From positions 1 through 64,000 of the forward strand of contig JAFQNC010000012.1 of the NCBI GenBank assembly GCA_017396085.1: a stretch of 64,000 nucleotides of DNA, written 5' to 3'. The translations under genes were made by a program, and so were the position numbers. Below, one piece after another: positions 23,971 to 33,440 of this stretch; position 1 is the first letter of the stretch; every line of letters begins with the position of its first letter. The notes under the pieces were generated by a model. That model was not told the origin of the DNA and ran no database searches. It saw nothing but the letters and a program-made list of their open reading frames with translations. This DNA is from Tidjanibacter sp. GTDB lineage: Bacteria > Bacteroidota > Bacteroidia > Bacteroidales > Rikenellaceae.

Positions 23971-25428
23971 TTATTCAGCCGATTTGGTCTGCTCGATTTT
24001 GCCACCAAAGATGAAAATCGACAGCAACGACAGCGGTACCAATGCTGCACCCACGATGAAGAAGGGCACCCAGTTGCCACCGGCGGTGATGATGGGCACA
24101 AGCCAAGTCATAATCAGCGTGCCACACACTGCGGCAGCACCACCGATACCGGCCAAAGTACCCACGCTCTTACCAGTTTGGAGGTCGCTGGCAACGGTCT
24201 GGATGTTGGTCATCATAAACTGGTAGCCACCCAAAATCAGAGCCATCATCACAACAGCCATAATGGGCGAACTTGCCATAGCGGCCAAAATCATACCCGG
24301 AATTACCATACAGGCACCAACGCACACAGCGCACTTGCGAGCGAAGTTCACACTCTTGCCCTTCTTGATGAGCCAGCCACTAAACCAGCCACCTGCAATG
24401 GAGCCCACAGCAGCACCCACGTAGGGTACCCAAGCCGACATTGCAATCTGCTTAATATCAAGGCCAAAGACCTCAATGAGGTAAATAGGCAACCAAGTTA
24501 CGAACATCCACCAGATGGGGTCCAAGAAGAAACGACCGAGAATTACGGCGTAGTTCTTCTTCTCGCTGAAGAGGCGGCCGTAGGTCTTGCTCTTGGTGTT
24601 GTTCACCACGTTCTCGGGCTGGCCCTCAATGATGTATTTCTGCTCCTTCTCGGTAATCCAAGGGTGCTCCTTCGGGCCCTTCTTGTTGATGATGAGCCAA
24701 GGCACAACCCAAATGATACCGAGCGAGCCCACGATGATGAAGGTAATCTTCCAACCGAAGGCAATGAACAACACGGGAATCAGAATGGGAGCGATGATGC
24801 TACCTGCCGAAGCGGCTGCACCAAAGATACCCTGTGCCAAAGCACGCTCCTTCTGGGGGAACCACTCGGCATTCGACTTGGTGGTGCCGGGCCAAGGACC
24901 AGCCTCACCCAAACCGAGCATAACCCTGAAGAAGGTGAGCGATTTGAGGCCCGAGGAGAGCGATGCAAGTGCATCGGCAGCACCCCACAGCAGGGCCGAC
25001 AGAGTGAAGCCCTTGCGGGTACCAATCTTGTCGTAGACCTTGCCGGAGAAGAGTTGGCTCACTCCATAGGCAATCATAAAGAACATTGTGATGACAGCCA
25101 GCATACTCTTGGCCTGCTTCTGCTGCTCCTCTTGTGGTGCGGAGGTGTCCACAAGGCCGAGGTCTTTGGCAATACCGCCATACTTGATGTAGGTCAGCGA
25201 GCCGTTGTCGCCCAGTGTAACCTCGTCTGCTTTCAGTTCGAGCACGCCCTCTTGTGCCTGTACGAGATAGAGGTTGGTGGAATCCACAACGCTCCACTCG
25301 CCTGCGGGCACTTCCACCTTGGTGTTGGCCACCCACATATAGTTGAGCGTACCTCGGTCGAGGTAGTTGATGATGGTTACCAGCACAATCAGCGACAGTA
25401 CCACCCATCTCAATCCTTTAACTTTCAT
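23971..25428 (-). CDS. MFS transporter, hexuronate-type, with long periplasmic insert
   Basis: 485 residues with about 12 membrane helices. NYLDRGTLNYM after TM1, and GLGEAGPWPGTTKSNAEWFPQKERALAQGIF, are signatures of the ExuT/anion:cation symporter group that imports hexuronates. In alginate loci such carriers move DEH or unsaturated uronate from periplasm to cytoplasm. An insert of about 75 polar residues (33-107) lies between TM1 and TM2 and makes the protein longer than the usual 430. It has no signature I know and would face the periplasm. Downstream of kdgF and upstream of the SDR, matching the pathway order. Confidence 0.85.
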   Translation of the reverse strand: MKVKGLRWVVLSLIVLVTIINYLDRGTLNYMWVANTKVEVPAGEWSVVDSTNLYLVQAQEGVLELKADEVTLGDNGSLTYIKYGGIAKDLGLVDTSAPQEEQQKQAKSMLAVITMFFMIAYGVSQLFSGKVYDKIGTRKGFTLSALLWGAADALASLSSGLKSLTFFRVMLGLGEAGPWPGTTKSNAEWFPQKERALAQGIFGAAASAGSIIAPILIPVLFIAFGWKITFIIVGSLGIIWVVPWLIINKKGPKEHPWITEKEQKYIIEGQPENVVNNTKSKTYGRLFSEKKNYAVILGRFFLDPIWWMFVTWLPIYLIEVFGLDIKQIAMSAWVPYVGAAVGSIAGGWFSGWLIKKGKSVNFARKCAVCVGACMVIPGMILAAMASSPIMAVVMMALILGGYQFMMTNIQTVASDLQTGKSVGTLAGIGGAAAVCGTLIMTWLVPIITAGGNWVPFFIVGAALVPLSLLSIFIFGGKIEQTKSAE

Positions 25429-25453
25429 ATACGTTTTGCGCTGTTTTAGGGGA

Positions 25454-25798
25454 TTAGAGTTTCAAGAAATCGGCCCTCACAGGCGAGAAAGTGTCGATGA
25501 GGATACCCTCCTCCAAGCACACACAGCCGTGGAGTTCATCGGGGGCAACATAGTAGCCATCGCCAGCAACCAGCACCTCTTTTTTGTCGCCGATGGTGAG
25601 TTCAAACTTACCACTTGCCACATAGGTAGCCTGCGAGTGGTAGTGCTCGTGCATCGAGCCCACTGCGCCCTTCTCAAATTTAACCTTCACAATCATCAGC
25701 TGGCCATCGTAGCCCATAATCTGACGAGTGATACCGGGGCCGGGGTTCTCCCAAGCCATCTGACTTTCAATCTGGAAAGTTTCGCTTCTTGTCTTCAT
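25454..25798 (-). CDS. kdgF: KdgF-type cupin (unsaturated uronate linearisation)
   Basis: 114-residue single-domain cupin. The metal-binding set is visible as His50-x-His52 (SMHEHYHSQATYV), Gln56 and His90 (DELHGCV), as in KdgF. KdgF converts the unsaturated monouronate released by exolyases into linear DEH. It stands between the PL17 exolyase gene and the transporter gene, which is the expected place. Start at 25798. Length and motif fit well, so this assignment is strong. Confidence 0.88.
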   Translation of the reverse strand: MKTRSETFQIESQMAWENPGPGITRQIMGYDGQLMIVKVKFEKGAVGSMHEHYHSQATYVASGKFELTIGDKKEVLVAGDGYYVAPDELHGCVCLEEGILIDTFSPVRADFLKL

Positions 25799-25856
25799 TG
25801 TTGATTAAAGTTTTTGTTAATGATTGGTTTATTATGTTGTTAATTTTCAATTTGTT

Positions 25857-28046
25857 CTACTCAACAGCCCACACGCCGTTCCACTTGTAGGTCTTACCAC
25901 CGGCTTTCACCTTGTGGTCGCCCTCGGGGTTGCGGTTGGCAAGGCAGTAGGTGCGGCTTTGACCACCCACGAAATCAACCCTCACGATGGTGTAGTCGGC
26001 ATTATCCACAACCACCACAACATCCTTCACCGAGGATTTGGCATTGGCGGTCTTTTCCACCTGAAGGTTGTAGACACCGTGGCTCTCAATGGTCGAGGCG
26101 AAGGTGTGGTTGGTAGCCTTTTGGCGCAGCAGGTAACCACCATCGGGGCGCAGGTTGAAATCGGGGTCGTTGGCACCCAGTCGCAACATCTTCATCTCCG
26201 TGGTGGGAGTTGTTGCGGTGGAGATGCTGTAGAACCTATCGCCTTCAAGGAAGGTGTAGCAACTTGTGCTGCTCTGCTCGTTGCGGCCCTCGGCCTCCAC
26301 CCAAATGTGCTGGTAGCCATTCTTATCGCCGAGTGTAGACATTGTGGTGAGTGCCTTTGTGTAGGGGAAATTGAGGCTTACCATATGTCCATTGTACCAG
26401 AAGGGGAGGTCGTAGGTGTGCTCGGTGTCGCTCTCCAAACGGAACACATCCACAATCAGCGGATACTGCAACCACTCCACATCATCGTAAATCACCGTGC
26501 GGTGCATCTTCACACCCTTCACGGCAGCATTCTCCTTGGCCGAGATAATACTCCTCTGGTCGCCCGACTCAAAGTAGTAGACATCCGAGTGGTGCTTTGA
26601 CGACTCCTTGATTTTGCCGTCAAAGTGCGACTTACCATCAACAGTTACGGTGCTGTGGGCGATGGTCTGCATTGCAAAGCTCTTGTTCTCACGGGTGTAG
26701 TGGCCCTTGTACTTAGCCTCAATATTGAGGAACCTTGATGCGCCATAGTCGGGCAACACCACGTTGTCGTTGTCGTAGTAGGAGATGACGAGTTTGTCGT
26801 AGTGTCCGTGCGAAAGGCCGTGGGAGGTTGCCTTCAAGGTGAGTGCGCTGTTCACATCGGGGCGCACCGAGCGGATTACTCCAATACCGCCCTGCGAGCC
26901 ATCGGCACCATCGCGCCACATTGCGCTGTAGAGTTTGATGGGCTCGGCCTTACCGGCAGCAATATCACGAGCCACAGCATAGCCTGCATCGCAAGGGATA
27001 AACTTGTTTTGGTAACGCTGGGCAACGTCCAACAGCATAGGATTCTTGTAGGCATTGTAGGCGATGTCCACAGCGAACAGCAACTCCTGACAGTCAAGTT
27101 GTTTGGTCAGCGCATCGTTGAACTTCATAAACACGCCGTTGTAGTTGAGTTGCATCAGTGCCTCCACAGCCTTGGAAAGAATGGCATCGCGGTGGGCAAA
27201 AATCTTCACCTCGGGTTTGTTGTGCTCTATACACTGCGCAAAGAGCATCATAGGCCAGATGGCATAGCGTAGGTAGTAGGCACCCTCGGTGTAGTAGCCA
27301 TCGGGCGAGAGGAGGTTGTCGAGTTGCATCATAAAACCGCCATTCTTGCCCGTCTTGTCGCTACCATAGAGTGCCTGCTGGATGTACTCCTCCTCGCCCA
27401 TAACCATACCGAGCATACCCACCGAAGCAGCGGCCCAAGTACCGTGGTTGTGAATGAGGTTGAAGGTTTTGTTGTTGGCAGGGTTCTCCTTGGTGCCGTT
27501 CATCACAAAGTCGGCATAGGGGCGGAAGAAATCTCTCTCCAACTGCTCACGTTTTTCGGGCGCAATGTAGTCATACACGCAGTCGTAGGCGATGGAGGTG
27601 TGCACCAACCACACACACTCGTTGAGTGTCTGCCAGAATATCCTACCCGGGGTTTTTGACAACGTAACGGGGTGGAAGTCAAGCGAGGGGTAGAGTGCGG
27701 CATAGGCATCGAGAATATCCACCACCTTCTGCGCATACTCCTCTTTGCCGGTGAGTTGATAGGCGATGCCGCAGTAGTACATCACATAGTAGTTGTCTTT
27801 GTGTTTCTCGTGGGTGTAGCCACCGCCACCGTCTTTCGGCACGGGCACCACGATGGGCTCCTCAAACGAGCGGTCGGCCTCAGTCAGTACCTCTGCCACC
27901 GAAGCGTCAAAGCCTACATTGGTACCGAGTGCAGCACGTATCTCTGCCACGCCCTCCGGGGTAAGCAGCAGACAAGGGTGCTGTTTTTGACCAAAGGCCA
28001 AAGTTGCAACCACAAGGGTTGTCAATGTCAGGAGTAGTTTTTTCAT
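25857..28046 (-). CDS. PL17-like oligo-alginate lyase (heparinase II/III fold)
   Basis: 729 residues with a Sec signal (cleavage near LAFGQ20, no lipobox), so probably periplasmic. An alpha/alpha toroid (about 25-370) is followed by a heparinase II/III-type beta-sandwich. Residues equivalent to the PL17 catalytic set are visible: Asn200-His201 in LIHNHGTW, Tyr257/258 in EGAYYLRY, and a His in SHGLSHGHYDKL. Length matches family PL17 exolyases, which cut oligo-alginate to monomers. It follows three PL6 genes, so it would act on oligomers imported by SusC. Confidence 0.9.
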   Translation of the reverse strand: MKKLLLTLTTLVVATLAFGQKQHPCLLLTPEGVAEIRAALGTNVGFDASVAEVLTEADRSFEEPIVVPVPKDGGGGYTHEKHKDNYYVMYYCGIAYQLTGKEEYAQKVVDILDAYAALYPSLDFHPVTLSKTPGRIFWQTLNECVWLVHTSIAYDCVYDYIAPEKREQLERDFFRPYADFVMNGTKENPANNKTFNLIHNHGTWAAASVGMLGMVMGEEEYIQQALYGSDKTGKNGGFMMQLDNLLSPDGYYTEGAYYLRYAIWPMMLFAQCIEHNKPEVKIFAHRDAILSKAVEALMQLNYNGVFMKFNDALTKQLDCQELLFAVDIAYNAYKNPMLLDVAQRYQNKFIPCDAGYAVARDIAAGKAEPIKLYSAMWRDGADGSQGGIGVIRSVRPDVNSALTLKATSHGLSHGHYDKLVISYYDNDNVVLPDYGASRFLNIEAKYKGHYTRENKSFAMQTIAHSTVTVDGKSHFDGKIKESSKHHSDVYYFESGDQRSIISAKENAAVKGVKMHRTVIYDDVEWLQYPLIVDVFRLESDTEHTYDLPFWYNGHMVSLNFPYTKALTTMSTLGDKNGYQHIWVEAEGRNEQSSTSCYTFLEGDRFYSISTATTPTTEMKMLRLGANDPDFNLRPDGGYLLRQKATNHTFASTIESHGVYNLQVEKTANAKSSVKDVVVVVDNADYTIVRVDFVGGQSRTYCLANRNPEGDHKVKAGGKTYKWNGVWAVE

Positions 28047-28103
28047 AGTGTTTTTTGTTGTATTATCGTTTTGTGTTATATCTCTCTTTCGGTTTCCACT
28101 CTT

Positions 28104-30224
28104 TTACAAAGCCCTATTGGCCACGATGCGGCCCGAGTTACGCAGGGTGCAACCCCTGACCGTAATCTTCTCCCACGGAGTGTCGTCCAAACGGATGGAT
28201 GCACCTCCACGGCCACTGTCCACAAACCTACACCCCGCAATGGTGAGGTCCTGCACACCAATAGCCCTCAGTGCGCTACCACGACCTCGGTTGCACACGT
28301 TGCGGAACTCACACTCCTCAATCACCACACAGGGGCCACCGGTGCTCTCATCGCTACCACCACGGTAGATGTTCACACCCAAGCCGAGCAGATTTTCAAA
28401 CACACACCTGCGAATGGTGATGTTCTCCGCATTGTAGCGACCGATATCCTCCCTCTCGGCACCAAAGTCCACAGCATTGCCCGAGATGTCGTGGAAGTAG
28501 CAATCCTCAATCACAATGTTGTCCGAGAATGTGTTTTGGGCACCCCTGATGGCAAAATTGGTGCTCTCGCCAAAGTCGTAGAAAGCGCACCCACGCACCT
28601 CCAACAGGTAGGGCTGAATCATCCCCTCGGCGGTGGTGATGGCGTGGCGTGCCCCAGCAGTACCGATGGCGAGTTTGCCACTGAAATCAAGGCCCTGCAC
28701 CTTCAGGCTACCGCCGTCCACAATCGTAACAAGGCTTGACTTCTTGCTCCCTGCAAAACTAATCACAGGGTTGGCCTTTGCTCCCTCGGCAGCACGCAGC
28801 GTGATAGCAGCACCAACCTGCAAACCTTTGGTCAGTGGGTAGCGGCCCTCGGAGAGTACAATCACATCGCCCTCCTCGGCCTCTGCCACAGCCTTTTGCA
28901 GTTGCTCGGCACCTGCCACCTCCACGGTGCGGCCATTCTCCACAGCCACCTTCGGCTCGGCCACATACCAGCCTGCTCCCCTACCCTTACGCATTGCCTC
29001 AACATCAACAGCGGGGCACTCCACGGAGCCATTGGTAAAGCCCTTCAAGTAGACCTTGCGGCCCAGTTCTACGGTGTTGTTGCGGAAAGTAAACCCGCTG
29101 GTGCGGTCAATGGCCATAAAGGGAGCCACAAGTTCCTTATTCTTAATCTGATTGCCCTCAAACAAGATGCGCTCGGGCGCCAACGTGCGTTCCTCATCGC
29201 AACCCGTGCCAAACTCAATGTTGGCGCAGTCGATGAAGGTATTGTTCACAATCTCAACATTTTCCACCAAGCAGTAGCGGTTGGGCAGCGAGTTGGGCAC
29301 AGCGTTCATCAGTGCCAAAGCCGAGAAAAACCTCTCGCCACGCACGCCCACAAAGGTGTTGCCAACAACCTTGTGGCCCGCATTAACCACCCTCACACCG
29401 CCGGTGTGTTTCACTCCGTTACCCATAAAAACATTGCCCTCAGCCACATTCCTATCGCCGTGGCGCAGAGCCAACACACCCTGACACTCCCAGAAGAGGT
29501 TGCGGCGCACGATGTTGTCGCTCGATTTGATGGACACAACCTCCACCTCGCCATTGCAGTGGTCAAACACGTTGTCCTCAATGACCACCTGCGAAGAGGT
29601 GTAGGCGTGTTGCGAAGCACCCACACGGATGGTTTCGGCCCCATTGGAGCCAAACAGGTGACGATTGGCAAAGAGGTTGTGGTCGATGCGGTGTGCGCAC
29701 CCTGCGCTGTTGTCGTGATTGAGGTTTACGCCCACGAGCAGGCCACGGTTGAGTTTGCCGGTTTGGGTGTTGTGGTCGTACCTATTGGCACGCCCCGCAA
29801 TAATCACATCATCATAGAAATCGTTGCGCTGTGCGGGGTTGTAGTCCTCAATCACACACTCGGTCATCCTACACTCCTCGGCATACTCCTTGCCTTTGCG
29901 GAACTCCACGATGGCTCCCTCGGGCGAATAACCACCCTTGAAGTGGAGGCCACACACGGTCAGTCCACGCCCCACAATGCGCAGGTTGGAGGCTCCGGTG
30001 ATAACCACGCCGCCCTCGCTCTCGGGCACAACCACGATGGGTTGCTCGGCCGTGGCAGCACCCTTCCACACGAGCCTTACATCACTATAAGTACCATTGG
30101 CAACCACGATGGTGTCGCCACCTTTGGCAGCGGCCACCTTGTCGGCCACCTTCTCAATATTCACGGGTCCGCCACAAGCCACAAGCCCGATGGCCAACAC
30201 CAAGAGTGTAAACTGTTTCTTCAT
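28104..30224 (-). CDS. Two-domain PL6 alginate lyase (lipoprotein)
   Basis: 706 residues with lipobox Cys17. It has two parallel beta-helix domains: an N-terminal chondroitinase-B-like domain (about 20-400), then a second beta-helix (about 420-706), as in long PL6 enzymes such as AlyGC. Catalytic Lys233 (VVSIKSSDN) and Arg254 (LALRHGDRN) are present; these correspond to the Lys base and Arg acid of PL6. Upstream conserved blocks NGAETIRVG and NVFDHCNGEVEVV are also typical. It is the third of three PL6 genes in transcription order. The membrane anchor suggests surface or periplasmic-face action. Confidence 0.92.
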   Translation of the reverse strand: MKKQFTLLVLAIGLVACGGPVNIEKVADKVAAAKGGDTIVVANGTYSDVRLVWKGAATAEQPIVVVPESEGGVVITGASNLRIVGRGLTVCGLHFKGGYSPEGAIVEFRKGKEYAEECRMTECVIEDYNPAQRNDFYDDVIIAGRANRYDHNTQTGKLNRGLLVGVNLNHDNSAGCAHRIDHNLFANRHLFGSNGAETIRVGASQHAYTSSQVVIEDNVFDHCNGEVEVVSIKSSDNIVRRNLFWECQGVLALRHGDRNVAEGNVFMGNGVKHTGGVRVVNAGHKVVGNTFVGVRGERFFSALALMNAVPNSLPNRYCLVENVEIVNNTFIDCANIEFGTGCDEERTLAPERILFEGNQIKNKELVAPFMAIDRTSGFTFRNNTVELGRKVYLKGFTNGSVECPAVDVEAMRKGRGAGWYVAEPKVAVENGRTVEVAGAEQLQKAVAEAEEGDVIVLSEGRYPLTKGLQVGAAITLRAAEGAKANPVISFAGSKKSSLVTIVDGGSLKVQGLDFSGKLAIGTAGARHAITTAEGMIQPYLLEVRGCAFYDFGESTNFAIRGAQNTFSDNIVIEDCYFHDISGNAVDFGAEREDIGRYNAENITIRRCVFENLLGLGVNIYRGGSDESTGGPCVVIEECEFRNVCNRGRGSALRAIGVQDLTIAGCRFVDSGRGGASIRLDDTPWEKITVRGCTLRNSGRIVANRAL

Positions 30225-30249
30225 ACTATCGTTTTGTGTCTTATGCTCC

Positions 30250-31761
30250 CTACTTAATTTTCCAACTCACACCACAATTCTTCGCCGAGGGGAGGTCCAC
30301 TTTGAGTTTGCCCATAATCTCCACGGCACCCGATGTGGTTTGTGCTCCACGGGGCTGACCGAGCAGGTCCTTGTCAATGCCCTCCACAGCGGCAACCCTA
30401 TTCTTATCAAGAAAACTCTTCTTCAGAGGGCCAACTACGCCCTTTACCTCGCGCACCAAAGGATTGACCTCCTCGGCACCAAACTCCTCGGCAGTGAGGC
30501 CCTTCACCTTACCGCCCCAAAGCACGTTGCCACCATAGCGCATATCGGTTGGGGGCTCGGGTTTGAGGCCCACCTTCACATTCTCCACCTTTTTGTCCTC
30601 GGAGAGATTGACAACCACGTTATTCACAATATCGTTATCCTTGATTGCCAACTTGTTGCGTTTGCCCGTGTGGTTAATATTGAAGCCCATCTGGCAGTTG
30701 TAAATCGTGTTGTGCGCCACCAAGCAATGGTCGGCAGCGAAGTAGCCATTGAGGGCCGAGTCGGGCTCGCCCTGAATTAGCGAAATGGCCGCATAGTAGC
30801 CCCTACCGGTGAGGTTCATCAGCAGGTTGTTGTAGACCTTGTGGCCCACACCAATGAGCCTGATACCGCCCGTGCTGGTTGCAATGCCCTCATAGAGGCC
30901 ACCGCCGCCACTCTTGCCTGCGCCATCGAACACATTGCCCTCCACGGTGCAGTAGTCGCCGTGGCGAAGAGTGAGTGTACCCAAGCACTCACGGAAGAGG
31001 TTGCCACGGTAGGTATTGCGGCACGACTTGTTGGAGATAATCTCCACCTCGCCATTGCACTCATAGAAGTAGTTACCCTCCACCAAGCAGCCGCCATCCT
31101 GCATAGAGAAGTGGCTGGTGCCGATACGGATGGTCTCTTGTCCGTTCTTTGAGCCACCATCCTCGCCCAGCAGACTACGTGGGCGGGTAAAGTAGTTATT
31201 CCTGATGGTGTGGGCGGGCACAACCCCCTCACGAAACCACACCACCAAGGTGGTGCCCATATTGGCCTTGTCCAATAGCGAGCAACCCTCCACGGTGTTG
31301 CCACTGCCATAGAGCGACACCCATTTGAAGTCGGTGGGGTCCATAGGAGCACCAATGGCCGTTATGGCACAATCTCGGAGGGTGCAGTTGTAGGCCTCCT
31401 GCTCGGATGAGGTGCGCATAGCCACAACCTCGCCCTTGATACCTGCGATGTCCTTGAACCAAAGGCCGCTGACCACAATCCACTCGCCACTGAAACCAAA
31501 CTTCGAGGCACCCGTGAAGACGGTCTGTCCCTTCTCCTCGGCCACAATGTGGATGGGTGCCTGCTCGGTACCCACGGCGTGGATTTTTACCACTTGGTCC
31601 CTCCACTCGCCCGCTTTGAGCACAAGCGTATCTCCCGCAGAAAGTTGCACCTTCTTAATCTCCGCAGCCGAAGCGGCCTCCACTCTGCGTGCCTCTGCTG
31701 TGGGTACAAAGCCCACAATCAAACCTGCGGTCAGAGCCACGATTGCAGCAAACTTTTTCAT
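30250..31761 (-). CDS. Single-domain PL6 alginate lyase (secreted)
   Basis: 503 residues with a Sec signal that has no lipobox (MKKFAAIVALTAGLIVGFVPTAEA), so unlike its two neighbours it is likely soluble in the periplasm. It is a one-domain beta-helix PL6 enzyme. NGQETIRIGTS, Lys245 (IISNKSCRN) and Arg266 (LTLRHGDYC) are intact. A Gly-rich insertion (DGAGKSGGGGLYEG) follows. It lies 25 nt upstream of the two-domain PL6 gene. Different localisation implies division of labour with the two lipoprotein PL6 enzymes. Confidence 0.92.
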   Translation of the reverse strand: MKKFAAIVALTAGLIVGFVPTAEARRVEAASAAEIKKVQLSAGDTLVLKAGEWRDQVVKIHAVGTEQAPIHIVAEEKGQTVFTGASKFGFSGEWIVVSGLWFKDIAGIKGEVVAMRTSSEQEAYNCTLRDCAITAIGAPMDPTDFKWVSLYGSGNTVEGCSLLDKANMGTTLVVWFREGVVPAHTIRNNYFTRPRSLLGEDGGSKNGQETIRIGTSHFSMQDGGCLVEGNYFYECNGEVEIISNKSCRNTYRGNLFRECLGTLTLRHGDYCTVEGNVFDGAGKSGGGGLYEGIATSTGGIRLIGVGHKVYNNLLMNLTGRGYYAAISLIQGEPDSALNGYFAADHCLVAHNTIYNCQMGFNINHTGKRNKLAIKDNDIVNNVVVNLSEDKKVENVKVGLKPEPPTDMRYGGNVLWGGKVKGLTAEEFGAEEVNPLVREVKGVVGPLKKSFLDKNRVAAVEGIDKDLLGQPRGAQTTSGAVEIMGKLKVDLPSAKNCGVSWKIK

Positions 31762-31798
31762 ACTCTCTCTTCAAATTAACTCCTCCGTTTGGCGGAGG

Positions 31799-33331
31799 TC
31801 AGTCCATATTTATATCTATTTTTTTTATCTCACTTTTCCATTTTGGGCCGCACTCACTCTCAACCTTTGCCACCGCCGCCGTAACGGAGCCGATTGAGGG
31901 GGCTGCGGAGAGGGTTGCCAGACTAACTCCGTTTTGCTTACCCCCATAGATTTTGTTGCCACTCCAAGTGATGGTCGGTGCAGGCGATGTGTAGAGGTAG
32001 ACTGCATAGTCGCCACCGGAGGTGCAATAGATTGTGTTGTCGGCGATGGTGCTCTCAATCACGGGCATTGTCATCCCATCTTTGCCGTAGTTCACGTGCA
32101 ACGAGTAGCGACAGCCAACGATGGTGTTATTCCTCACAACGGCACCCTTCACCTGTGCATAGCCGCTTAGGGCGGCGTTGGGCTCTCCTCTCACGAGGCA
32201 GATGGCGGTTTTGTAGCCACTGCCACGCAGTTTTTCCAAATAGTTGTTCTCCACTCGGTGCCCTTCGCCAATGATGCGCACACCTCCTGTGTTGGAACGG
32301 CCCTCGCCCAGAAACCAGTTGCCCCTTACGATGCAATCGTTGCCGTGGCGAAGTGTGAGCACCCCTTCCGAAGCCCTGAAAAGGTTGCCCTCGTATGTGT
32401 TGCCGCACGACTTGTTGGACACAATCTCCGTCTCGGCATTACACTCGTGGAAAACATTTCCACGCACCACACACTCGGCCCTGTTGAGCGAGTAGTCGCT
32501 CGTTCCGATGCGTATGGTCTCTTGTCCGTTGGTCCCATTGTCAATGGAGTAGGGACGCGAAAAGTAGTTACCCTCGATGGTGTGGCGGGGCACAACCCCA
32601 CTCTCCATCCACACAACCAACAGCGCACCCATATTGCGTTTGTCGGCAAAGTAACAATTCCGTATGGTGTGGTCGCTACCATAGAGCGACACCCATTTGT
32701 AGTCTTTTGAGTTTTCGGCTGTGCCGAAACCCGTTATGGCACACTCGCTCACCACAATGTGGGAGGAGCCGCCGGAGAGCGTGAGAGGTGTTTTTGAGGG
32801 GTCTTTCCACCAGAGGTTTTTCACCTCCACATAGCGGCCACCCACCTTGAGTTGGCTGCTGCCGGTGAATACCACCTCTCCTCCCCTCTCGCCTGTGAGT
32901 ACAATCGGCTTTGAGGCTGTTCCAGTGGCCGAAAGGCTTATGCTCACATTGGAGTAGGTACCACTGCGCCAAACGATTGTGTCGCCCGCCACAATGGTGA
33001 GTTTTTCCAAATCCTCCACCGAGGCTACCCACTTCACCTTTGCCGAATAGGTCGGCTCGGAGGGCGTATCGCTCGGATTGGAGGGCGTGGTTGGTGTGTC
33101 GGTGGGTGTATCGGGGTCGGTGGGCGTATCGCTCGGTGAGGAAGGCTTATCCGTTGGCTCCTCGGGCTTATCCGTTGGCTCCTCGGGCTCTTCGTTGGGC
33201 TCGGAGGGTTTTTGGGTGTTCTCACTCCCCTCCTCCTTCTGCACCGGCTCGGGAATGACAAAATCGACACCCGTGCAACCGCCCAAAGCGAGCAGTGCCA
33301 CCAATGCCAATATTGCAAAATCTCTTCTCAT
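31799..33331 (-). CDS. PL6 alginate lyase with long Pro/Glu/Thr linker (lipoprotein)
   Basis: 510 residues from ATG 33331, which opens the signal MRRDFAILALVALLALGGC (lipobox Cys19). A GTG eight codons earlier is an alternative. Residues 31-93 are a low-complexity linker rich in Pro, Thr, Ser, Glu and Asp, including EEPTDK repeats. The PL6 beta-helix follows (about 97-510), with NGQETIRIGTS, Lys307 (IVSNKSCGN) and Arg328 (LTLRHGNDC). The lipid anchor plus flexible spacer suggests a cell-surface endolyase. It is the first enzyme gene after the binding-protein genes, and an intercistronic hairpin separates the two groups. Confidence 0.92.
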   Translation of the reverse strand: MRRDFAILALVALLALGGCTGVDFVIPEPVQKEEGSENTQKPSEPNEEPEEPTDKPEEPTDKPSSPSDTPTDPDTPTDTPTTPSNPSDTPSEPTYSAKVKWVASVEDLEKLTIVAGDTIVWRSGTYSNVSISLSATGTASKPIVLTGERGGEVVFTGSSQLKVGGRYVEVKNLWWKDPSKTPLTLSGGSSHIVVSECAITGFGTAENSKDYKWVSLYGSDHTIRNCYFADKRNMGALLVVWMESGVVPRHTIEGNYFSRPYSIDNGTNGQETIRIGTSDYSLNRAECVVRGNVFHECNAETEIVSNKSCGNTYEGNLFRASEGVLTLRHGNDCIVRGNWFLGEGRSNTGGVRIIGEGHRVENNYLEKLRGSGYKTAICLVRGEPNAALSGYAQVKGAVVRNNTIVGCRYSLHVNYGKDGMTMPVIESTIADNTIYCTSGGDYAVYLYTSPAPTITWSGNKIYGGKQNGVSLATLSAAPSIGSVTAAVAKVESECGPKWKSEIKKIDINMD

Positions 33332-33371
33332 TCCCTCTGTGCGCTTATTTCCCACTCATTTTATGTGGCAA

Positions 33372-33403
33372 CTCCTGCCCCGAACAAAATCTCGGGGCAG
33401 GAG
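33372..33403 (-). other. Intercistronic hairpin between binding-protein and lyase genes
   Basis: CTCCTGCCCCGA (33372-33383) pairs perfectly with 33392-33403 around an 8-nt loop. No T-run follows on the minus strand, so it is more likely an mRNA processing or stability element than a full terminator. Confidence 0.65.
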
Positions 33404-33440
33404 ACCACTCAAAACCTCTTTTACATTACCATACCAATCA

